23,257 nt of DNA from Desulfobacteraceae bacterium (GTDB lineage Bacteria; Desulfobacterota; Syntrophobacteria; BM002): assembly GCA_002899795.1 (NCBI GenBank), contig PPDG01000069.1, positions 1-23,257 on the forward strand, in the 5' to 3' direction. Position 1 is the stretch's first letter; the number at the start of each line of letters is the position of its first letter. The notes beneath the pieces are model-generated. The model did not search any database and was not told the origin of the DNA. It was given only the letters and a program-made list of their open reading frames with translations. Positions 1 through 7,339 of this stretch are shown here, in pieces. A program made the position numbers and the translations under genes.

Positions 1-246
1 AGCATCTCCCGGGTGCTGGTGCGAGTGCAACTGTCCCGAGGTGAATCGGTGGTTTCCATCGGCAGCATTTACGATGCGGCTCTCTGGTATGAGCGGGAAG
101 TGTTCGAGCTTTTTGGCATTCGTTTTGACAACCATCCAGACCTACGCCGGCTTCTCCTGCCGGAGGACGCTGACTTCTACCCGCTCTTGAAAGATTACGG
201 CAAGGTCCACGCCTTCAGAAGCACGGAAGAGATCTATGGCGAATGA
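1..246 (+). CDS. nuoC: NADH-quinone oxidoreductase subunit C, C-terminal part
   Basis: The reading frame is open from base 1, so the gene begins upstream of the window; 81 residues are visible. NuoC is the 30-kDa hydrophilic subunit of the complex I connecting module, docking NuoD and NuoB at the quinone end. The family signature is clear: an ERE-x3-ELFGI segment, then HPDLRRLLLPED and a terminal PLLKDY where most homologues have PLRKDY. The stop (TGA) lies inside the start of nuoD, an 11-bp overlap that implies translational coupling. The piece ends normally and is not fused to nuoD, as happens in some bacteria. Identification is certain from these motifs and from the following subunits. Confidence 0.95.
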   Translation, partial: SISRVLVRVQLSRGESVVSIGSIYDAALWYEREVFELFGIRFDNHPDLRRLLLPEDADFYPLLKDYGKVHAFRSTEEIYGE

Positions 247-1354
247 GTTCCTTGAGCCCATAACCGAGCAGACCTTCTATTTGAACATGGGGCCACAGCA
301 CCCTAGTACCCATGGGGTCTTGCGCCTTTTTCTCAAACTGGATGGGGAGTACATTGTTGAGGCAGACCCGGTCATCGGCTACGGCCACCGTGGCCACGAG
401 AAGATGGCGGAGAGTCACCTCTATGAGCAATTTCTCCCCAACACTTCACGGATGGACTACCTTGCAGGTCTGATTTTTAACCACGGCTACGTTGCCGCGG
501 TAGAGAAGATGGCTGGTATTGAGGTGCCGCCACGAGCTGAGTACATCAGAGTGATCTGTGCCGAGCTCAATCGCATCTCCAGTCACCTGCTCTGGTTCGG
601 TACCTATGTTATGGATCTGGGAGGCTTCACCCCGTTTCTTTACAGCTTCGATGATCGGGAGAACATCCTGGATATTCTGGATCGGGTCAGTGGCTCCCGT
701 CTCACCTACAGTTACTGCCGTTTCGGTGGGGTGTCCAGGGATGTGGACGACGAATTCATCACTGCGACGCACCAATTCGTTGAACGGCTGCGTAGTCGTT
801 GGGATGACTATCATAATCTGGTTACCAAGAATGTAATTTTTATCCATCGAGCCAAGGATGTGGGGGTGATAAATCGGGAGCTTGCCCTGCGCTTCGGCTG
901 CACCGGGCCGATCCTGCGAGCTGCAGGAGTGCCATATGACGTCCGTAAGGCTGAACCCTATTCGGTTTATTCGGAGCTGGATTTCGAGATTCCCACCGGC
1001 ACCAAAGGGGATGCCCTGGATCGTTACCTGGTCCGGTTGCAAGAGATGGAGCAAAGTCTGCACATCATCGAACAGGCACTGGAGCGCTTGCCTGACGGGG
1101 CGATTAAAGCAGCGGTACCTAACAAAGTGAGACCCCCCCGGGGCGACTACTACTTCGCAGTGGAATCTGCCCGCGGTGCTGTGGGTTTCTATATTGTCAG
1201 CGACGGAACCTCTTATCCCTACCGACTCAAGGCCAGAGTTCCATCATATGGTAACCTGCAGGTTCTCACTGAGGTGCTGCCCGGGACCCTGGTAGCGGAT
1301 ACCATTTCCATCCTAGGGAGCATCGATATCGTTGTACCTGAAGTAGATCGGTAG
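236..1354 (+). CDS. nuoD: NADH-quinone oxidoreductase subunit D
   Basis: The 372-residue 49-kDa subunit forms much of the quinone cavity of complex I. The N-terminal GPQHPSTHG motif contains His26 and the RMDY motif contains Tyr75; by alignment from memory these match the quinone-headgroup pair His38/Tyr87 of Thermus Nqo4. Other family blocks are present: PPRAEYIRVI, SSHLLWFGT, the ERxRGxVGF-like ESARGAVGFYIVSDG, and a terminal SIDIVVPEVDR where homologues often end in GEVDR. The ATG start overlaps the nuoC stop. The length is usual for a stand-alone NuoD. The stop is TAG, followed by a 26-bp gap with a GGAG ribosome site before nuoH. Confidence 0.97.
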   Translation: MANEFLEPITEQTFYLNMGPQHPSTHGVLRLFLKLDGEYIVEADPVIGYGHRGHEKMAESHLYEQFLPNTSRMDYLAGLIFNHGYVAAVEKMAGIEVPPRAEYIRVICAELNRISSHLLWFGTYVMDLGGFTPFLYSFDDRENILDILDRVSGSRLTYSYCRFGGVSRDVDDEFITATHQFVERLRSRWDDYHNLVTKNVIFIHRAKDVGVINRELALRFGCTGPILRAAGVPYDVRKAEPYSVYSELDFEIPTGTKGDALDRYLVRLQEMEQSLHIIEQALERLPDGAIKAAVPNKVRPPRGDYYFAVESARGAVGFYIVSDGTSYPYRLKARVPSYGNLQVLTEVLPGTLVADTISILGSIDIVVPEVDR

Positions 1355-1380
1355 TCACTAGTATCTAAGCGGAGATAAAC

Positions 1381-2385
1381 ATGGCCGCCTGGCAAAACCT
1401 GGTAAACTTCCTCGGTCCTGATCTGGCGCGGATTATCGTGGGTCTCGTGGGTGTTTTGGCTCTGGTACAGGTCAACGCTCTGTTTTTGGTCTGGCTGGAG
1501 CGCAAAGTTGCTGCTCACATCCAGCTCCGAATCGGTCCTAAAGAGGTGGGGCCTTTTGGTATTCTCCAGACTATTGTTGATGGTATCAAGCTGGTGAGCA
1601 AAGAGCTCATCACCCCTCGCCATGTTGACCGGAAACTGTTCGTGCTTGCGCCCATCGCAGTGTTCTTGCCGGTGCTGGTGAGCTTTGTGGTGATTCCTTT
1701 CAGCGAACGCCTCCTTATCCGGGATATGAACGTTGGACTGCTCTTGATCTTCGCTTTCTCTACCTTCAATGTACTCGCGGTTCTCGTGGGTGGTTGGGCC
1801 TCCAACAACAAGTACTCCTTGCTGGGGGCCGTCCGAGCGGTGGCCCAGAATGTGGCCTACGAGATTCCTTTGCTGCTCACGGTGCTCAGCGTGGTCATGT
1901 GGTCTAACAGCTTGCAGATGTCCGAGATCGTGGCGTCACAGTCCAAGGTCTGGCACGTCTTTTGGATGCCTGTGGCCGCTCTTATCTACCTTATTTGCGC
2001 TTTGGCGGAAACAAACAGGGCGCCCTTTGACATCCCGGAGGCAGAGTCCGAGCTGGTGGCCGGCTTTCATACCGAGTACGGTGGAATGCGTTTTGCCCTG
2101 TTTTTCTTGGCCGAGTATTCCAACATGCTCATAGTTGCGGCGGTGGCAACCACCTTGTTTTTCGGCGGCTGGAAAAGTTTTCCTGGTCTTGGGTTCTTGC
2201 CTGTGCCCGGCTTGATCTGGTTCTTTGCCAAGACTTATTTACTGATCTTCGTGGCCATATGGGTGCGCTGGACGTTCCCGCGATTACGCTTCGATCAGCT
2301 CATGAACTTTTGTTGGAAGATCATGATTCCGGCGGCACTGCTTCATTTGATCGTCTACGCCGGGATCATAAAATTGGTGAGGTAG
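1381..2385 (+). CDS. nuoH: NADH-quinone oxidoreductase subunit H
   Basis: The 334-residue membrane subunit sits at the junction between the peripheral and membrane arms and completes the quinone channel. It has about eight hydrophobic segments. The hallmark loop ETNRAPFDIPEAESELVAGF followed by HTEYGGMRFALFFLAEY is intact, with its conserved acidic residues. The early motif LVWLERKVAAHIQLRIGP is also typical. A GGAG at about 1370-1373 precedes the ATG. The gene ends in TAG and is followed by an unusually long 274-bp non-coding gap before nuoI, although the next subunit follows in normal operon order. Confidence 0.97.
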   Translation: MAAWQNLVNFLGPDLARIIVGLVGVLALVQVNALFLVWLERKVAAHIQLRIGPKEVGPFGILQTIVDGIKLVSKELITPRHVDRKLFVLAPIAVFLPVLVSFVVIPFSERLLIRDMNVGLLLIFAFSTFNVLAVLVGGWASNNKYSLLGAVRAVAQNVAYEIPLLLTVLSVVMWSNSLQMSEIVASQSKVWHVFWMPVAALIYLICALAETNRAPFDIPEAESELVAGFHTEYGGMRFALFFLAEYSNMLIVAAVATTLFFGGWKSFPGLGFLPVPGLIWFFAKTYLLIFVAIWVRWTFPRLRFDQLMNFCWKIMIPAALLHLIVYAGIIKLVR

Positions 2386-2448
2386 TTTGCATAATCGCGA
2401 GAGCTTTAAGTTAACGAAAGGAGTAGGGAGCTAGAATTAGGTCGCTTA

Positions 2449-2614
2449 AAATTCGAAATCCGAAGCACGAAGCACGAAACAAATTCAAAATCCTAATTCT
2501 CCAATGTTCAAAACGAAACCAGCCCAAGAGACTCGTCTAAAGTTTTGGTCATTTGGATTTTGAAAATTTGAATTTGTTTAGGATTTCGATATTCGATATT
2601 CGAATTTCGTGCAA
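2449..2614. repeat. Long imperfect inverted repeat with 7-bp CGAA arrays, between nuoH and nuoI
   Basis: The 274-bp gap 2386-2659 holds no gene. Four consecutive 7-mers ending in CGAA run from 2451 to 2478 (ATTCGAA, ATCCGAA, GCACGAA, GCACGAA). Their inverted counterpart, four 7-mers centred on TTCGA, runs from 2584 to 2611. Between them, the AAATTC / CAAAATCC / CAAAAC words at 2479-2514 pair with GTTTTGG / GGATTTTG / GAATTTG words at about 2541-2580. The whole forms one long imperfect hairpin with a loop of roughly 25-30 bases. A good Shine-Dalgarno-like AAAGGAG at 2417-2423 has no start codon behind it. Confidence 0.8.
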
Positions 2615-2659
2615 CAACAAAGCTTTTGAAGTGGAGAACTGAGCGGAGTCAAATCTCTT

Positions 2660-3097
2660 ATGGGTATGATCAAAGACATTGTGGAAGGCGGCTGGAGCTT
2701 GATCGCAGGCATGTGGGTCACAATCCGTCGCATCTACCGGCCTGTGGTTACGGTTCAATATCCCCGCAAATATCTAGACATGAGCCCAGCCTACCGCGGG
2801 CACATTGAGTTTGAGCAATTTCCCGAAACTGGTAGCCATAATTGCGTTGCCTGCGGCACCTGCATGCGATTTTGTCCCAGCAATGTGATCAAGGTCCAAG
2901 GCGAAAAGACTCATACTCACAGCGAGAAACGGGCGAGTCTCTATTTTATTGATTTTTCTCACTGTAGCCTTTGTGGTTTGTGCGTGGCCAACTGCCCCAC
3001 CCAGACACTGAAGTTTTCCGGTGAATATGAATTGGCGCATTATAGCCGTTGGGACGGGGTGATAGACCTTATCCAACGGTTGGAGGAGTCGGCATGA
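2660..3097 (+). CDS. nuoI: NADH-quinone oxidoreductase subunit I
   Basis: The 145-residue ferredoxin-like subunit carries two [4Fe-4S] clusters (N6a and N6b) that pass electrons towards NuoB. The cluster motifs are CVACGTCMRFCP (Cys62, 65, 68, 72) and CSLCGLCVANCP (Cys102, 105, 108, 112). It lacks any long extension and is somewhat shorter than the E. coli protein. An amphipathic N-terminus (residues 5-30) anchors it beside NuoH. The start is ATG at 2660, with GGAG at 2645-2648; an ATG two codons later is an alternative. The stop overlaps the nuoJ start as ATGA. Confidence 0.96.
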   Translation: MGMIKDIVEGGWSLIAGMWVTIRRIYRPVVTVQYPRKYLDMSPAYRGHIEFEQFPETGSHNCVACGTCMRFCPSNVIKVQGEKTHTHSEKRASLYFIDFSHCSLCGLCVANCPTQTLKFSGEYELAHYSRWDGVIDLIQRLEESA

Positions 3098-3630
3098 ACT
3101 CGGTTCAGAGCCTCATTCAACCCCAAGTCCTAGCCCAGATAGGGTTCGCCGGGGTGGTGGCACTTACCCTTACCGGGGCGCTTATAGCAGTTTTTCCCCG
3201 AAATATTCTGTACAACGTCTTGGGCCTTATTGTCTGCCTCACCGGGGTAGCCGGAATTTTCGTCTACCTGGGAAGTCCTTTTATCGCCATGATGGAGCTC
3301 CTTATCTACGTGGGTGCAATTTGTATTTCCATTATTTTTGCTATCATGCTGTCCAGGCCGCTCCATCTGAGTCTACCCAAGAGGCGATTGCCTAAAGTAG
3401 GCCTCTCTCTGGGAGTAGGCACGGCGGTGTTCATCATGCTGAGCGCAATCATTAGTCGCACCGAGTGGCAGCCGGCCGCGATTCGCAGCAGCGATTGGTC
3501 GGTCACCACTTTGGGCACCTACCTGCTTACCCGTTACGATCTGGTTTTCGAAACGATTTCTCTGGTGCTGTTGGTTGCCATCATTGGTGCCATCATCATC
3601 TCGGGTTATGCTCGCAGGAGTACGTCGTGA
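3094..3630 (+). CDS. nuoJ: NADH-quinone oxidoreductase subunit J
   Basis: The start at ATG 3094 was chosen because a strong GGAGGAG lies at 3082-3088 and because it overlaps the nuoI stop as ATGA; a longer in-frame start at 3049 would lie inside nuoI. The product is 178 residues, a normal length for this membrane subunit, with about five hydrophobic segments. The conserved TM3 region, FIAMMELLIYVGAICISIIF, contains the glutamate and the pi-bulge-type GA segment thought to couple quinone chemistry to the antiporter-like subunits. It is translationally coupled to nuoK through a GTGA overlap. Confidence 0.93.
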   Translation: MNSVQSLIQPQVLAQIGFAGVVALTLTGALIAVFPRNILYNVLGLIVCLTGVAGIFVYLGSPFIAMMELLIYVGAICISIIFAIMLSRPLHLSLPKRRLPKVGLSLGVGTAVFIMLSAIISRTEWQPAAIRSSDWSVTTLGTYLLTRYDLVFETISLVLLVAIIGAIIISGYARRSTS

Positions 3631-3935
3631 ACAGTCTTTACACCTATCTTTTTTTAGCAGCGTTGCTATTTAGCCTGGGAATCTTTGGGGTGTTTCAGCG
3701 CCGTTCCCTCATCGGCATGCTCATCGCTATAGAGCTCATGCTGACTGGCGCCAGCATCAACTTCATGGCCTTTAACCGCTTCCTGGCACCTGATCCCATT
3801 GTCGGTCAGATATATACCCTATTCATTATGGGCATTGCCGCTGCCGAGGCGGCCATCGCCCTGAGCATCATAGTGGCAGTATTCCGTAGACTCCGCTCCA
3901 TTAATATCGAGCGGGCCCAAGAATTACGAGGCTAA
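3627..3935 (+). CDS. nuoK: NADH-quinone oxidoreductase subunit K
   Basis: The start is GTG at 3627, overlapping the nuoJ TGA as GTGA, with AGGAG at 3616-3620. This gives 102 residues, the standard NuoK length; an upstream in-frame ATG at 3465 lies inside nuoJ and is not needed. NuoK is a three-helix, MrpC-like subunit of the membrane arm. The two buried glutamates essential for proton translocation in E. coli (Glu36 and Glu72) are represented by Glu36 in IGMLIAIELML and the Glu in MGIAAAEAAIALS. The gene ends with TAA two bases before nuoL. Confidence 0.94.
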   Translation: MNSLYTYLFLAALLFSLGIFGVFQRRSLIGMLIAIELMLTGASINFMAFNRFLAPDPIVGQIYTLFIMGIAAAEAAIALSIIVAVFRRLRSINIERAQELRG

Positions 3936-3937
3936 CC

Positions 3938-5848
3938 ATGACCTCTTCCTGGTTCCAAGATCCAACTTTGCTGGCAGCCATGCTGGGAGCGCTGCTGCCC
4001 TTTGTTAGTTTTGTTCTGATTATGGTCTTTACCCGGCCATACCCAAAGCTGTCGGCTACGATCTCAGTTGCGGCCGTCAGTGTATCCCTCATCTGTGCTC
4101 TTTCTCTTCTCGGCCGCCACTGGCATTTGGAACAACCTATCCAATACACCGCCAGATGGATGGTCTCTGGGAAACTGTACGTTCCCTTTGGATTCATGCT
4201 GGATCAACTCAGTTTGCTCATGCTCACCATTGTTGCGGGTATCAGCTTCCTGGTGCAGGTCTATTCTCTGGGCTACATGGCTGGGGACCCTGGCTTTGCA
4301 CGCTACTATGCCTTTCAATCATTGTTCGCCTGGGCCATGATGACCATGAGCATCGCCCCCACCATGCTGCAGTTCTACATTTTCTGGGAGCTGGTGGGTT
4401 TGGCCTCCTATTTCTTGATTGGTTTTTACTATGAGAAGTTCAGTGCTTCCGAAGCGGGGAAAAAGGCCTTCGTTATGACCCGTCTGGGAGATATCGCCTT
4501 CTTCCTCGGGCTGCTGCTGGTGCTGCTCAATTTTGGCAACCTGAACATTTTGGATATGAACTCCGTTGATGTAACCGCGCGCATGTCACCGGCGATGATA
4601 ACGCTTTCTGCTATTCTGATCTTCGGTGGCGTTGCCGGCAAGAGCGCCCAGTTCCCCCTGCTCACCTGGCTGCCCGATGCCATGGAAGGCCCCACCCCGG
4701 TGAGCGCCTTACTGCACTCGGCCACCATGGTGGCGGCAGGGGTTTACATGTTCGCCAGAATTTTTCCCTTTTTCAGTAAGTCGCCCACCGCCATGACCCT
4801 CTTTCTGGCAATTGGCACCATCACCATGCTGCTGGCCTCAACCATGGCCATGGTGACCAGGGACATCAAGCAGGTCTGGGCTTTCTCCACCATCAGCCAG
4901 CTCGGTTTCATGGTGATGGGACTGGCGGCAGGCAGCTACTTCGCCGGAATTTTTCACCTTACCACCCATGCCGGCTTCAAGGCCTTGCTCTTCCTCTGCT
5001 CGGGAGTTTTCATCCACGAGTATGAAACCAATGACTTTTTCGAAATAGGTCAACACGGAGGGCGTGGTCTTAAAGTGCCAATTGTGTGCATAACCTTGGC
5101 TGCGGCGGCCTTGTCTGGATTGCCGCCCCTTTCCGGCTTCTTCAGTAAAGAAGCGATCATGGGGGGCCTGGCCGAACTTCCTAACCCCATCTGGCTCTGG
5201 GCCGGACTTTTGGGTGCCTTTTTAACCGCCTATTATTCATTCCGGCTGATTTTTGCCATTCTCTTTCCAAAGAAAATCGAAGAAGTCCACCACGGGGAGC
5301 ATGGCGGTCATGGTCATGGCGAGGACCACCACCATGCTGGTCTCTACTGGGTGATGGCCTGGCCCCTGATTATTCTGGCCGCTGTGACGCTGGTGCTTGG
5401 TTTCTTCCAGGCCCCGTTGGAAAATTTTCTGGTGGGGCATCACGGTGGGGCTGAGGGGCATGGTGGCGGCCACCACGCCTGGCTCCTCTATGTAGCAGTG
5501 GGTCTCGCCCTTTCCGGCGTGGGCTTGGCCTGGCTTGAGTTTGGGCGCAAAGGGGCTTCCCAGGTGGGTTTTGTTGAGCGGCTGGAGCCTGTTAAGACGC
5601 TTTTTGCCGAACGCTGGTACATTGACCATTTTTATCGATTATTTCTCGATTACGTCATCTACGGGATTTTCTCCAACCTGTTTACCAGAAACGACCGCCA
5701 GGTGATCGATGGCGGCATCGACGGACTTTGCAGGGCTACTGTTGGCGGGGGCAGGGTGCTTTCATTTTTGCAGTCGGGAATGCTCCAGTACAACTTAATG
5801 GTGATGTTCGCTGTTTTGGCCCTGGTGGCACTTTACTTCTTCTTTTAG
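3938..5848 (+). CDS. nuoL: NADH-quinone oxidoreductase subunit L
   Basis: The 636-residue distal antiporter-like proton pump subunit has its long amphipathic HL helix in the C-terminal part. The TM5 glutamate is present (Glu151 in FWELVGLASYFLIGFYY), as is the TM7 lysine (Lys235 in VAGKSAQFPLLTWLPDAMEG). The N-terminal half shows the usual LDQLSLLMLTIV and YFAFQSLF-like motifs. Two histidine-rich stretches, at residues 451-466 (8 His) and 501-513 (5 His), interrupt the hydrophobic C-terminal region. Many NuoL proteins have a few histidines here, but this is a dense version. GAGG lies before the ATG, and the stop is TAG. Confidence 0.97.
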   Translation: MTSSWFQDPTLLAAMLGALLPFVSFVLIMVFTRPYPKLSATISVAAVSVSLICALSLLGRHWHLEQPIQYTARWMVSGKLYVPFGFMLDQLSLLMLTIVAGISFLVQVYSLGYMAGDPGFARYYAFQSLFAWAMMTMSIAPTMLQFYIFWELVGLASYFLIGFYYEKFSASEAGKKAFVMTRLGDIAFFLGLLLVLLNFGNLNILDMNSVDVTARMSPAMITLSAILIFGGVAGKSAQFPLLTWLPDAMEGPTPVSALLHSATMVAAGVYMFARIFPFFSKSPTAMTLFLAIGTITMLLASTMAMVTRDIKQVWAFSTISQLGFMVMGLAAGSYFAGIFHLTTHAGFKALLFLCSGVFIHEYETNDFFEIGQHGGRGLKVPIVCITLAAAALSGLPPLSGFFSKEAIMGGLAELPNPIWLWAGLLGAFLTAYYSFRLIFAILFPKKIEEVHHGEHGGHGHGEDHHHAGLYWVMAWPLIILAAVTLVLGFFQAPLENFLVGHHGGAEGHGGGHHAWLLYVAVGLALSGVGLAWLEFGRKGASQVGFVERLEPVKTLFAERWYIDHFYRLFLDYVIYGIFSNLFTRNDRQVIDGGIDGLCRATVGGGRVLSFLQSGMLQYNLMVMFAVLALVALYFFF

Positions 5849-5860
5849 GATGAAGAGCAC

Positions 5861-7339
5861 ATGAGTATGGAGTTTGCCAATTTTCCTTATCTTTCCGCCA
5901 TCCTTCTCAGTTGTGTGGTGGGCCTGCTGGTGATCCTTTTTATCCCTGCTGAGCGCAAAATGCTGATCAAGTGGGTCAGTTTGGTCTCCTCAGGGATCGC
6001 CATGGTGCTCTCCATCTATCTTTTCTTTGCGTACGACAAAGCCCAGGGAGGTCTCCAGTTCGTGGAGAAGGTGCTCTGGGTCGAGTCCATGGGCATCTAC
6101 TACTTCAATGCGGCGGACGGTTTTAACCTGCCTATGCTCATGCTCACCGGTATCGTCCTCTTTACCGGGGTGCTTACCATGTGGGATTTGGAGGTCCGGG
6201 TTAAAGAGTTCTTCGCTTTCACCTTCTTGCTGGTGGCGGGAGTCTTCGGCGTTTTCATGAGCATGGATCTCTTCTTCATCTTTGTCTGGTACGATGTCTC
6301 CCTCTTTCCCATGTACCCGCTCATCGCCATCTGGGGCAGTACCCGTAAAGAATACGGCGCTATGAAGCTGACCCTCTATTTGCTGGCTGGAAGCGCGCTC
6401 ATTCTGCCAGGCATCCTCTATCTTTTTGTGAAATCCGGTTTGAATACTTTTGACGTTGTCGCCCTTATGCAGCCGGGCGTCTTCACCCCATTTCAGCAGA
6501 AATTCGCCTTTATCCTACTCTATCTGGGTTTCGGCATTCTGGCGGGTGTGTGGCCTTTCCACACTTGGTCGCCGGTGGGACATGTGGCCGCGCCCACTGC
6601 GGTGAGCATGATTCACGCGGGCGTGCTTATGAAACTAGGCGCTTTTGGGGTTTTGCGCGTAGCCATATTTCTCTGCCCGGAGGGCTGGCAGTACTGGGCC
6701 CAACTCATGGCGGTGCTGGCAACCTGCGGCATTGTCTACGGCGCCTTTGTGGGTTTGGCCCAAACGGATCTCAAGTATGTAATTGGCTACTCCAGTGTTT
6801 CCCACATGGGCATTGTCGGTCTCGGTTTGGCCACTGTTACCATAGATGGGCTTAATGGTGCAGTGTTTCAAATGTTCGCCCATGGAGTTATGACTGCACT
6901 CCTCTTCTCGTCGGTGGGCTATATCTATGACAAGACCCACACCAAGATGATTCCTGAGCTGGGTGGCATGAGCAAAATAATGCCCGTGGCCTCGGGCTAT
7001 TTTATCCTGGCAGCGCTGGCAGGTATAGGTGTTCCCTGTCTGGCCAGCTTCTGGGCGGAGCTGTTGGTCTTTATCGCTGCCTTTAAGACCTATCCGGTTC
7101 GGGGCGCGCTGGCCATCTGCGCGCTGGTGGTGGGCGCCCTGTTCATGTTGCGGGTGGTACAGAGAACTTTTTATGGCGAGAAGAATGAGAAATTTGAGCA
7201 TCTACCCGACGTCACTTTTGGTAGCGGTATTCCTAGGATGATCCTGGTTGCGGTAATTGTATTCTTCGGCCTGTTTCCGTCGGTAATGCTTGATGTGATC
7301 CAGGTGGCTTCAGTTCCCTTTATCAACGGATTGCCATGA
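5861..7339 (+). CDS. nuoM: NADH-quinone oxidoreductase subunit M, variant channel residues
   Basis: The 492-residue antiporter-like proton pump has about 14 hydrophobic segments. Two normally invariant channel positions differ from E. coli NuoM when aligned by eye. The TM5 glutamate (Glu144) is Asp145, in FVWYDVSLFPMY. The TM7 lysine (Lys234) is Leu227, in GILAGVWPFHTW, and the following WLPDAH motif reads WSPVGH. The TM8 lysine (Lys258 in GVLMKLGAFG) and the TM12 glutamate (Glu400 in SFWAELLVF) are retained. A similar form is remembered from other anaerobe complex I operons, so it is probably a subclade trait. The start is ATG 5861, with ATG 5867 possible. The stop overlaps nuoN. Confidence 0.96.
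   Translation: MSMEFANFPYLSAILLSCVVGLLVILFIPAERKMLIKWVSLVSSGIAMVLSIYLFFAYDKAQGGLQFVEKVLWVESMGIYYFNAADGFNLPMLMLTGIVLFTGVLTMWDLEVRVKEFFAFTFLLVAGVFGVFMSMDLFFIFVWYDVSLFPMYPLIAIWGSTRKEYGAMKLTLYLLAGSALILPGILYLFVKSGLNTFDVVALMQPGVFTPFQQKFAFILLYLGFGILAGVWPFHTWSPVGHVAAPTAVSMIHAGVLMKLGAFGVLRVAIFLCPEGWQYWAQLMAVLATCGIVYGAFVGLAQTDLKYVIGYSSVSHMGIVGLGLATVTIDGLNGAVFQMFAHGVMTALLFSSVGYIYDKTHTKMIPELGGMSKIMPVASGYFILAALAGIGVPCLASFWAELLVFIAAFKTYPVRGALAICALVVGALFMLRVVQRTFYGEKNEKFEHLPDVTFGSGIPRMILVAVIVFFGLFPSVMLDVIQVASVPFINGLP

Noticed and set aside
446..1063. 205-codon open frame on the minus strand inside nuoD
   Set aside because: It is antisense to a certain nuoD, has no recognisable motif, and is explained by the codon composition of nuoD.
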